Source: Muricea muricata
Taxonomy: Eukaryota > Cnidaria > Anthozoa > Malacalcyonacea > Plexauridae
Reading direction: 5' to 3'
Assembly: GCA_963855995.1 (NCBI GenBank)
Contig: OY979716.1
Location: 89,491,042 to 89,555,041, forward strand
DNA: 64,000 nt
Shown here: positions 19,374-29,613 of the stretch, one piece after another
Numbering within the stretch: the stretch's first letter is position 1
Layout of the letters: every line of letters starts with the position of its first letter
Position numbers and translations under genes: made by a program
Notes under the pieces: model-generated
Databases searched by the model: none
What the model saw: only the letters and a program-made list of their open reading frames with translations
What the model was told of the DNA's origin: nothing

Positions 19374-19886
19374 ATGGACAGTCAGTACAGCGAGGAAAAT
19401 TCTATGGAAAGCCATACCGAAGACGATAGTAGCATTACGACAGAAGAGCGTGATGAAAACAGTTCTGAAGACGAACAAAGCAGCATCACAACTGAAGCCA
19501 GTTCTGAAGAGGAAATCGATCCCTAGTCTACATTGATCAACGACGCAGCATCCAAGGTCCAGGATCAGTACGACGAAATCTTGCAGCCGCCTCTCATGGA
19601 GGGTCATGACGAAAGCAAATCGAAAAAGGAAGCCTTTGCGCAAATTCTACCTGTTTTTCAAAAGGAATTGGGCGATGTCTACATGGATAACTTGGCATAG
19701 ATGAAAGCGCTGAAAAAAGATCCCATCCACAAAAAGATCATGGCGACCCGAGATGATTATGTGAAACACAATATGTTTGATCCGAATGAAGCTATGGCAG
19801 CGGCCGTAAAGAAGAGAAAGTTTTTGTTGAAACGGCTTTTAGAAGGTCAAAGACGTTTTCCAGAACAATTAATCCAAACACTATAG
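19374..19886 (+). pseudogene. Acidic Polinton protein with two in-frame stops
   Basis: 170 codons from the ATG at 19374, with TAG at 19524-19526 and at 19698-19700 and a final TAG at 19884. The first 50 codons are Ser/Glu/Asp-rich with repeated Ser-Ser-Ile-Thr-Thr-Glu. The C-terminal 60 are basic and helical (Lys-Lys-Arg-Lys). This is one frame throughout, so the two stops are lesions. No named family. Confidence 0.55.
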
Positions 19887-20169
19887 ATAAACTATTGCCC
19901 TAAATATGTGGAAACACTGTTTCTGTTCTCTTTTATATGGTTACTCAACAATATTAGAGATAACGTTATCCCCATAAGCCATAACGTTATCGCCAAACAG
20001 TATAAAACTCACCTTTACAACACATACTCCTCAAGATGAATGCTTACACGGAAAACCTTGTGCTAACACAAAAAGGATTCTTCTAGTTCTGCAATCAAAA
20101 CCACAACTTCTTTTGCTCCGAGGACGAAAGCTACTAATACGAAAGAGCCTCAGCCCCATGAAATCTACA

Positions 20170-20268
20170 CAACGACCACGTCCTCGCTGCGAAAAGCACG
20201 ACAAACTTGCGAAAATACGCGTGGTCAAAGATCTACTGAAAGCCAACTACAGTCGACCGACGTCATAA
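20170..20268 (+). pseudogene. GRF zinc-finger N-terminal fragment
   Basis: The frame contains Cys-Glu-Lys-His, then Lys-Leu-Ala-Lys and Val-Val-Lys-Asp. The Lys-Leu-Ala-Lys and Val-Val-Lys-Asp parts match the first codons of the window (bases 2-60). It stops matching at about 20,260, where the sequence turns into the inverted repeat. Confidence 0.65.
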
Positions 20269-21572
20269 AGGACGAGCGGCGGAAGTGGAGGATAAAGCGT
20301 GTATGAATTTGAGGGTGTTTAAATTGTTTAGCGTGTGTTTTATATGAATTAAGATTTGATTACGCATGGGCTGTGCACATTATTTTTGTCCCGTAACAAT
20401 CTGGTTTGCGTATACACAGTAGGATGTTTTGATTGCAAGCAAGACAACAAGTCGTTTTTTAAAAGTTCCCCTCATTTTTAGTGGTGGCTATGGGTGCCCG
20501 TTTGATGGAGTAAACATTATTGTGAGAGAGTAATTGCGAAGGGCTTTTTCGGAGGGCTTGAACAAACGCAGAATATGTGTTTTGAAATATACATTATAAT
20601 GTTATTTACAACAATAAAATTTAGAACGTTTTACGATAAATGTTTCAATTAGAACTGTTCGAATAAAGTGTTTACGATATATGTTCAGTTTTCCAAAACA
20701 GAGTTGAGATCATTGATAAAGCTTGAGCATTGTTCTTTTTTCATTTTGTTTGGTGAGTGGTCGGGAGAATTCGTAAAAAGACTCTTCGGGCACGCATTCG
20801 AAGTAATTGCATGAATCTTGTTGAGCACAGCAAAAGAATAAACGATCTTTGTCGATAGTTTCTTTTTTGAGTTTACGAACTACGCCTGTATTCTTTGTTT
20901 ACTACAGCTTTTCATTAGAAGCTGTACTACAGCTTTTCATTAGAAGATGAATTTCTGTTTGATCTATCCTACATAACAAATATAATCACAGCGTTCCCTG
21001 GTTGTTTCTAAGTCTTCTCATTTCTTTGAGGTCATGACATGCATCGTCTACCAATTGTTCAACATCCAAGTTTGTACGTCAACCCTCCGTGTGCGAAGGT
21101 ATAAAGCAGTCCTCTTTTTCTTTAAATATTCAACTCTTTTCTAGCCTCTGGCACACGTTTGTTTAAGTATGTAACCGCAATAAGTTCTTCTCCATTAAAT
21201 TGGCAATCTAAAAGTCTTATCTCTGTGAAAGTTGTAAGCACTATGTTCTCATCAATTCAATATTCTCATTTTATAGTAAAGGCTTTATTGAAAACCAATC
21301 ACACAACTGTAACAGTACACAACTGCAGCGCTACACAACTGTTACAGTACACACCTGTAGAGCTACACAGCTGTTACATTACACACCTGTAGCGCTACAC
21401 AACTGTTACCGTACACAACTGTAGCGCTACACAACTGTGACACTACACACCTGTAGTGCTACACCTATGACATGGTCATAGGTGTAGCACTGGATGTCTC
21501 GCGACCTGTTATGACGTCATGGCAACTTGCATTCTAATTACTTCTGTTCCTATATGGGGGTAAAGAGCTACT
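20195..21572. repeat. Right terminal inverted repeat of the second Polinton
   Basis: Inverted partner of 17620-19017. It has a small local duplication (CTACAGCTTTTCATTAGAAG twice near 20,901-20,946) absent from the left arm and a shortened outer zone. Confidence 0.85.
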
Positions 21573-23999
21573 TAAAGCCCTCTTGCTCGTTTTGTAAATA
21601 TTACTTACAATAAGCAATATCATCGATATCTATATTTACACCAAGCAATATCTGTATTGAATCAATATTGGGCCACTCACGCTGTGCTAGTGCGTACTAA
21701 CGCCAATGTAATACGCTATGTTAGTGCTGATTGATATAAGCATTTTCGCTCGATTACAGTCCTCGTGTTGAGTAGTTGGTAGGTATACCTCTCGTAGTAG
21801 GCCTTCTAACTAAGTGTGGTCTTTTCCGTCATTTTCATACGAGAGTTTTTGTTATGGGCGGTCTTCGCAACGTTTCCCTTGCAAGTGGTCTTATTTACTT
21901 CGTGCGCACATATCACGTTACTCCTTAGCAAAAATAACCAATCACGAGGTAAAATTGTATTCAAGCGGACAATGATGATCGCTACCTAGAATAGTTATTT
22001 CGTAATTTGGTAAGTTCACATGAAAATTATGAATCCGAAAGCCCGCTGAAGCCTTTACTTTTGAATAATTGTGAGCTGTGGGTGGATTAACAGCAGAGGT
22101 ATGAGCAGGCTCGGTGGTCGAAGTGATCGAAAGTGTATGTGATCAAAAATCTTAAAGGAAAATGATAAAAATGGCAAACGAGGTTTGTGTAGCTGAGAAT
22201 TAGCAAAATCACATGGAAGGTGTTCTAGTACATAAAGATGAGTTAACTGGCAGAATTAATGAAAAAATACCTTTCTTAACTCAAAATTGTACTTCTTTGA
22301 ACATTTAATGCAATGTGACGAAAATAATAATTCTCAGAGGTCTTCACATGCTTGTAACTCTACCAGTAGTGACAAACCGAACGAACAATGGACAACTTGC
22401 GTCAAAGGCTAATTTTGGTTATATGTAAAAAGAATGAAATCAATCAGCCTAGCTAGAGAGAGCATATTAAAGTATATTAAGTTTGGTTGCGAAATGTTGT
22501 GAAATACGGAAAATATAGCCCTGCGAACTGTAGGAGATGACTGTAAAGGATGAAACTAAAGCAGGGGGAGCGACATGTTAGTCACAATTGCCACCAAAAA
22601 TAAACAACTTTAGCCTACTTCAGCCTTTCGCTTTACCTTTTTTATTTTGGTATTAAATAAATAATTCAAACCGCGGTAGCGCAGTTGAAAAACTTGTGTG
22701 AAACATAACCTTACAGTAAAGTCGAAAAATCAGTAAACTTGCAATAATGTGTTTATTTACAGTTCGTTTCATTCTAAACCTGTGTCGTGGTTTACTTCTT
22801 GTACCAATTCTAATGAGGACATGCATGCTTCAGTTGACCTTGTTCAGATTCAGTGCCGTTCTCGTTCGGCCTCATGTATGTTTATATTTCCCGTATATTC
22901 TGCAAATTCAGTGCTTCTTTGCGACTGTCAAATACTTTTAAAAATTCAAACAATTAGATGCCAAGCATATCAAAGCAGCATATTGACTGGCTTTGTTGCA
23001 AAACCTACTTCAGTTGATGGTTAACAATAGTTTGTTGAGTCTTTTGACTTAATACTATTCACACAAGATTCACAAACACATGATCTGTTTATGTCCCTAT
23101 CTGCAGTCGGAATACACTGGCTTACACGATGTAAACCGCAGATTTAGAACGCCATAATTCCACGGACTGTAAACGCGTTACTACAATGTTGCTCACAACA
23201 AAAAGATTAGTTTTAACACAAGGTATTTAACCACATCTTCTAGTTTTACATTACCTACATTCTATAAAGAATATACTTAGGGAATTGTGATTTGTGACTA
23301 GCATTCGCTCCCCTGCCTTAATTTCATCCTTTACTGTCACCTCCCCCGGCACATTGTGTGTGTTTTCCTCCTCCTTTTCCCGAATTTTGATCAAAATACG
23401 TATGTACCACAGGTTGATTACGTCGGATTCTAGACTACCGTTTGCGCTAATTGAAAAACCCCGCATTGAATGATGGGGACCTTGTTATTACATCTTCAAC
23501 CTTTATCAGGGTCATGGCTTTATAGGATACCCTAAAGGTCAAATAAATAAATTCACATTATATTTTATCGTCAATTTGCTGCTGGTATCATGAATAATAT
23601 CACCGCATTTGCTAGCTCTCTAAGTCATAAAAGCTTCCACTTTCCAATTTTCTGATTCCAATCTAGATCCGGGGAACAGTACCTGAAAAAAAAACCATAT
23701 TGTGCGAATTTTAAGCCACGTCTTCAAACCGCCTTCAGCTACCCGAACCAAGTAGTCTATCACAAATAATTTTAGTTCAATTTTCGTTTGGTTGTGTACA
23801 CAGTTACCCTAATCGTACGCTATCAATTCATCAATATAGGTTGTTAACATAGTTTCCTAGTTACCAAAGGCATGATACAATTTGCTAGGGAGTGAACTTG
23901 TGTATTGTAGTGAGGTTTCCTACTTGTTTCTCAAAACGTTTATTAATATTTTTAGGCATGAGAAAACAGATGTTTGTGGAATAAAACAACGATATCGAA
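21573..23999. other. Intergenic, no gene recognised
   Basis: Only short frames without recognisable content. A polymorphic-looking AT-rich stretch precedes the NLR gene. The promoter is not identified; bases about 23,882-23,999 probably hold its 5' untranslated region. Confidence 0.5.
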
Positions 24000-26900
24000 A
24001 TGGCAGTGAAACCGTTTACCAAAGAAGAATTGAATTTCTTCAAATTTTCATCCATTGTCCTGGATGAATTCCCGAAAATGTTACGTGAGTGCTTCATAAA
24101 AATGTGGGACAAGAAGATTGCTAGTTTACCTGGTTACATAACATGGGATGACTCGATCACAGTGCGCAATCTTCTTCTGACAAGAGAAGGCGGAAAAACC
24201 GATATGCCAACGAACAAGCCCATTAATGAATGGGACTGTACAGCTCTGTTTAAAGCTACAATTTACTCTAACACCTTTGGACGTGCGACGTCTAAGTCAA
24301 CAAAGACACTTAGTCAACAATACCTTAAGGGAAAGAAACCCAATCCTTTTCATGCTTCAGTGATTAGTCCCAGTGGAAATCAAGATGAAACTTTAACCTT
24401 GGCAATCGACCAACTTCGCCTGCTTAGGAACTCGTTATGTCACAGACACACGTCTTCTCTTGGTCTACCTGAATTTATCGACGTCATTCACTTGACCAAA
24501 GATGCTTTTACGGCATGTGGAGCCCCAATTGTGCGTATTGATGAAATTGGTTGTCTTGGAGAAGGGGATTTCCCTACAGAACAAGTTAACAAGCTAAATG
24601 ATAAACTGAAGATGGAGTTACAAGAAATCAATAGGTTTCTTCAACATAAAATATCTGATTCAATCGATGAATTTAACGACAGATTTGAACAGGCTTGTCA
24701 AAATGGTAAGTGCTTAATATACAGTACATTCAATTGCTGATTTAGATGAATAATTTGATGTTCAGGGCAATAGCTTTTCGAAAGAAGCTTTTCGACATTT
24801 TTCAAATCGCTGACATTATTACGTTCAATATCGTTGTTAATTCCCATCCATATACAGGGTGTATCAAAAAATAACTCATTTTTTTGCACTGCAAATATGG
24901 AATGTTGTTATTAAGCTGTAAAAAAGTTAAATACTGGATTTTTAGGGGTCGCGCATGGGTATTTACTACATATTATTTTTTCTACAATTTTTACAGATTA
25001 ATGACATTCCATATTTGCTGCCAGTGCGAAAAAAATCTACAGCGCAAATAAATAGCGGGAATTTAAGGAAACAGGTTTGTTCTTCTACAAATACCGTTGG
25101 AATTGTTTATGCTCACGGCCATTTTCCCACAAACACCTTATTTTAATATTTTATGCATAATTTATACTAAATTCTGATTGGCCATTTTAGTTGCAAATAG
25201 CTGGGTACAAATAACGCTCTTAGTCAATTTGTTAGCGAACATGACTGAGCTACAAATATCGCTCTGTGCATGCGCTTTGCTATCAAAAGTAGCAAACAAT
25301 GGCTTTTTTTGCTGAACATTCAACAGGTTTGTATTAAAAGCTTGTTGTTCCTAGTGATAAAGTCTTATTTTGCTCGACCCCGTCCAATAACTGATAATTA
25401 TTATGTATCATATTATTGAATAGCGTGTCGTTAAATAAAAATCGAAGATAATGTTTCGGTATTTTCTTTACTAGCAACTTTTCAAATGCCTCCTGATTCT
25501 TGTGTTCCAAAATTGATTTCTGATTTTGTTGGTCGAAGTGAAGAGTGTGAAGCTGTGATTGCATCATTGATGTCACAATCAACACGAATGTTCAGTATTT
25601 GGGGCTCACCAGGATTTGGCAAAACGTTAACGGCCATTGCTATTGGAAGCCAGTTAAAACATCGAGGGGAAAATGTTCATTACTTCTCATTCCGAGGTGT
25701 AAGCACTATGAAAGAATTCACCTCAAAATTACTTGGCCTATTTGGACGTTCAATTGATTTGCATCTTTATGGGAATCTTTTACCCACTGATCAGCTACTT
25801 CACGCTTTTCGAAGTATCAAAGCCCGGATGTTTATCATTCTAGATAATCTTGATGATATTTTGACATCTGGCAACCAAAAAGAAGCAATGTTCAATTTCA
25901 TCATCGAAGTTCTCCAGCGCTGTCCATATGTGAAGTTTTTAACCACCACAAGAGAATCCCTAGAATTTGTCACTTAACGAGTACAAGAATTTGATTTCTT
26001 AAGGTTAAAACCTCTGGACGCGATATCTTCAGCAAGTTTGGTTCTCAAATTGTTACAACCAACAATGGCTGATCTACCATGCCAAATATCAAAGATGTGT
26101 GGAAATGTTCCACTAGCTATACGACTGCTTTGTAGCCTTATCAAAGATAGTCCTCAAGAATTTCTCGATGAAATTGTCAAGGGTTCTGAATGTTTCCTAG
26201 ATGTTATAGATGATGATGGCTTCCCTCCCGATGCTAGATTAAAAGAACTCATCCGGTCCTTGTTCAATAAACTTTCTGACGTTGAGAAAGGAGCGTTTGT
26301 TTCTCTTTCGCTCTTTGGTGGCGCCGAATTTGGTCTGGATGCCGGCATTGCCATAGTTGGAGGAAGTAAATTTCACGCCAAACGGAGCATAGAAAGTCTC
26401 AAGAAGAAATCGTTGATTGATATCGATGGTGAGACGTGCGCAATCCATCCCCTAATTCAATCATATGCTTCAGAAAAGGGGCAGAATGAAATGAAAAATG
26501 TACTGGCATCATCGAGAACTCGGTTTCTCGAATACTATATCCACTTATTTCAACTCCTCAACATGCGATTTCTTACAGGTGATTCAACGACCGCTTTTAA
26601 GTCGTTTTACATGGAAGAGCACAGAATTTCATCAAGTCTTATTGATGGCTTGAATGATAGCAAATTACTGGTAAAGGTTGTCAGTATTTTAAAAGAATGT
26701 GAGCTTTTTTTTGATGCACTTTATCATAACAATTTTGTGAAAGTTAAAGACCTATACAATTTTGCTCTATCCAAACTGTCTGATAGCAAGTTTGATAAAG
26801 ACTTTGCTGAGTTATATTTAAGTAGAGTATGCCTTCAAACAATTCTTGTTTCTAAAACATTTTTCCCATATCCACCAGAAGACGTTAAAACAAGCAGGAA

Positions 26901-27987
26901 AATTTCGCTCTTGCCTTTATCGGTTCAGGGGAAGCTCGAGTGCTATAAAGGTATTTATGAGCTGTCGAACGGTGGCGGAGAACCAGCCGCTAGGCGCATC
27001 GAAGTTGGTTTGCTTCAATTACAAAACAGTGCACAAAATATCATTTTGAAGGTTGTGGGATTTCAGTTTTTGGCTATCTATTACAAGTGTACAAAAAATT
27101 TCGCAAAGTTTGAGCAGTTTGTTAACAAAACTGTTGAAACATGTGCAGCAACTTCTGCGTTTCGTTATGTACCGCTTCTTGGTAAGCCCTTGGAAAACGT
27201 GGACAAGCTTAATACTTCTTGTTTCAGGGATCAACCACTAGCAGCTTGGGCGATAGCACGACTAAGCCTATGGACAAGAAAGTATCCTTGGGTTAAATTG
27301 GGTACAGAATTCGGCAATTCTCTCGATTCATTTATGAAGCAAATCATCGCTGAATCATCCAAATTGTTTGGGACAATCGAATTATGTACATTGATCCAGT
27401 TAGTAGATAAGGCGTACATTTATCTAGGTATTGCGAAAAAATCGTTAGATATTGTTCTACCACTAACCAACGCGGAAATAGAAAAATATGAAGGCAGCAA
27501 AGACGAAGATGATCAAAGACGTGTGACATTGGCCCGTGAGAGACAAGCAACATATTTCCACACTTTTGCCGTGGGGCAATTTGGCAAGGGAGAATCAAGT
27601 CTTGAATATCGGTTAAAGGAGCTTGAAATTCGACGACAACTTCCACTGGATGCAAAATTAGCCGAATGTTATAGACTTATTGCTGTAGAGCAAAATCTAA
27701 CGGGAGAGTACGCATCTGCTGTTGAGTCCTATACGTCTGCTCTTCAAACTTTACAAAAGCTGCATGGCGAGATGCACGAAGACGTCGCAAAATTGTATTA
27801 CTGGATGGCAGAAGCACAATATAACATGGGAGACATTGAACCATCTATCGAGTCTTACAGGCGCTCTTTAAAGATTTTTGTATATCTTTATGGTAGTCTT
27901 CATCCGTTTTCCCTAAAGTTAGAAAAGTGCATAAATTGCCTTTCAAAATGGCCTTTGGTACATAACAAAGCCAAATTTGGTCAATAA
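24000..27987 (+). pseudogene. NLR-like gene, copy 1: HEPN - NB-ARC - TPR, one premature stop
   Basis: Exon 1 is 24000-24705 (ATG in context AAATGG). It encodes a DZIP3-like HEPN domain with an intact Arg143-x4-His148 motif (LRNSLCHR). The intron is 24706-25474 (GTAAGT ... TTTACTAG, phase 1). Exon 2 encodes NB-ARC with Walker A GSPGFGKT (about 279-286), Walker B IILDNLDD (about 356-363), Thr-Thr-Thr-Arg-Glu (about 392), a Pro-Leu-Ala GLPL-like motif, an Ile-His-Pro-Leu MHD-like motif, then helical repeats ending in kinesin-light-chain-type TPRs (about 27,640-27,900). A TAA at 25975-25977 (codon 403) interrupts it in frame; the paralogue at 57336-59842 has a sense codon there. AATAAA at 28176 is a candidate poly(A) signal. 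Expected role: cytosolic pattern-sensing STAND NTPase. Confidence 0.85.
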
Positions 27988-27999
27988 CTCACAGACGTT

Positions 28000-29169
28000 T
28001 ACATCCAACATTGATAGAACGTTTGCCATCTTTATTTATAAGGTGTGTTTTCTTAGGCGAATCTCCAGGCTGGTTTCCGTTTAGCAGACAAGAGCAGAAG
28101 AGATACTATTGTGTGTGTGATGTAGTAAACATACAGCCCGCCCAATCCCCATGTTGTAATAGGATTAGTGTATGCAATAAATTATTGGGTTGTTACGGTG
28201 AGGGTTGGGTTGGATTGGGTTCATGAAACTACCATTACAATAAGTTATTGGCATTATTAAACGTTGTCACCAGTAATCGTATTGGATTACCACATGCAGA
28301 TCGGGTGTGTATGCCACCAGGCACAAGGCTACCGACTGAATTACGAACATTGTTCAAGGGGACCTTGCGGGAGCAAAAGAAGAATAAACAAGGTATAATC
28401 AAGAGATTACCAAAAAGTAAGGATCTTTGAAACTTACGAATAATGTTTTCAATATTTTTTAAATTTCTATTAGAATGCGGTCTATTTGTCAAGTATTTGT
28501 TATGCGAGAAACACGTAATTTTTAAGATCGGTTTACATATCATTTACATATCATTTATTCGACTTGCCGGAAAGTTAGCAAGTCATGAGCTGTTAATATA
28601 TGAAGGAAGGAAACAGTACAGTCTTAATGGTATGTCTATTACCAATATTTTTTAAATTAACAACAATATCATTGTTTCCCTTTGGTGAATTTTTCTGACC
28701 GATTCATGAAGTATAGGAAAATAGCATATAAAATTTTGAAGAGACGTTTACAAATAGGTTTTTGAGATATTCATAAATTCCAATACAGCGAAACTTATTT
28801 GTAGATTTATTTAAAATTCGGATATGTTTTACCAATCATCTATGAAATAAACAACGTAAAACTATTGTGTATACGTTTTTAGACGAGTCTCTATATATTT
28901 ATGCGAAGCCAAGAATACAATGTTTATGTGTAGAAACGGGGGTGTGTCCTAGACTTGTTGATTTTATTAGAATGTCAATACAACAATAGATGTGTTACTT
29001 CCTCCCCTGAAGTTTTTTAATTATACCCTATAACCTAAATGTGAACTGTTCAAATCGTCATGTCCGCGCTGGTCTATGCTTTAAATTAGTTTGGTTGATA
29101 CGTGCGTGCTAAAAACATTTGTTAGCACAAAATGCTCCACATATCAGTAGTGAATATTGAGCGGAACCT
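28000..29169. other. 3' flank of NLR copy 1, no gene
   Basis: Contains the candidate poly(A) signal at 28176-28181 and a short TTGGG-rich patch near 28,185-28,225. Otherwise AT-rich sequence without recognised features. Confidence 0.5.
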
Positions 29170-29179
29170 ATTTCATTAC

Positions 29180-29605
29180 CTAGTCCAGGTATTTTCTTGG
29201 TATCATTGTTGTTCTTTCTGATTGCCTGACAGCTGGTGGGTCTTGGGAGTCCAAGTCGGGTTGTTCTGAAATGGTAGTTGGGTAGTCTTCCCCGTCATCA
29301 CTTTCGGCCTTGTATGTTGAGACGGTTGATTGAATTTTAGTTCTTAGAAGGTCACGTCGGTTCTTGCAGTGACGCTGTCCGTCTGCTGTAGTGTTGATAT
29401 ATGGAGCTGAGGCCATTCCAGTTACGGTGGCTGCTATCCAGATGTTGTCCTGGTGTAGGTGGACGTTTTCTCCGGTTTCGAGGGGTGGTAATGGTTTGGT
29501 TGATTTGTCGTAGTTTAGTTTCTGCTGTTTCTATCACTGGAAAAGTTGCTGTTCTTCTTACTTGGCACGGCCGGTAGAAGCAATTCTTTTGCTAATGGTA
29601 TCTTT
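29180..29605 (-). pseudogene. Gypsy pol C-terminal tail
   Basis: Frames here read Arg-Arg-rich, then Ser-Glu-Arg ... Arg-Lys-Tyr-Leu-Asp stop, the usual end of Gypsy polyproteins after the integrase. There is a frameshift near 29,400. Upstream it joins, across the hAT insertion, the segment at 32566-32720. Confidence 0.5.
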
Positions 29606-29613
29606 GTTCTCGC

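Larger units (their letters stand above)
17620..21572. mobile_element. Second Polinton: internally deleted copy with 1.4-kb TIRs
   Basis: The two ends are long inverted repeats (17620-19017 and 20195-21572) starting AGTAG(T/C)TCTTTACCCCCAT. The 6 bases outside are TGAAGC and TAAAGC, a 6-bp target duplication with one mismatch, as Polinton integrases make. Only about 1.2 kb lies between the repeats, so nearly all genes are gone. What remains are an ATPase Walker B fragment, an acidic protein with two stops, and pieces of the GRF finger gene shared with the first Polinton. Confidence 0.85.

Noticed and set aside
22747-23024. Overlapping 64- and 91-codon plus-strand frames
   Set aside because: They overlap each other in different frames, show no domain and are compatible with chance in AT-rich DNA.
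23251-23466. 71-codon minus-strand frame upstream of NLR copy 1
   Set aside because: No recognisable domain, low-complexity composition and no supporting structure; not reported as a gene.
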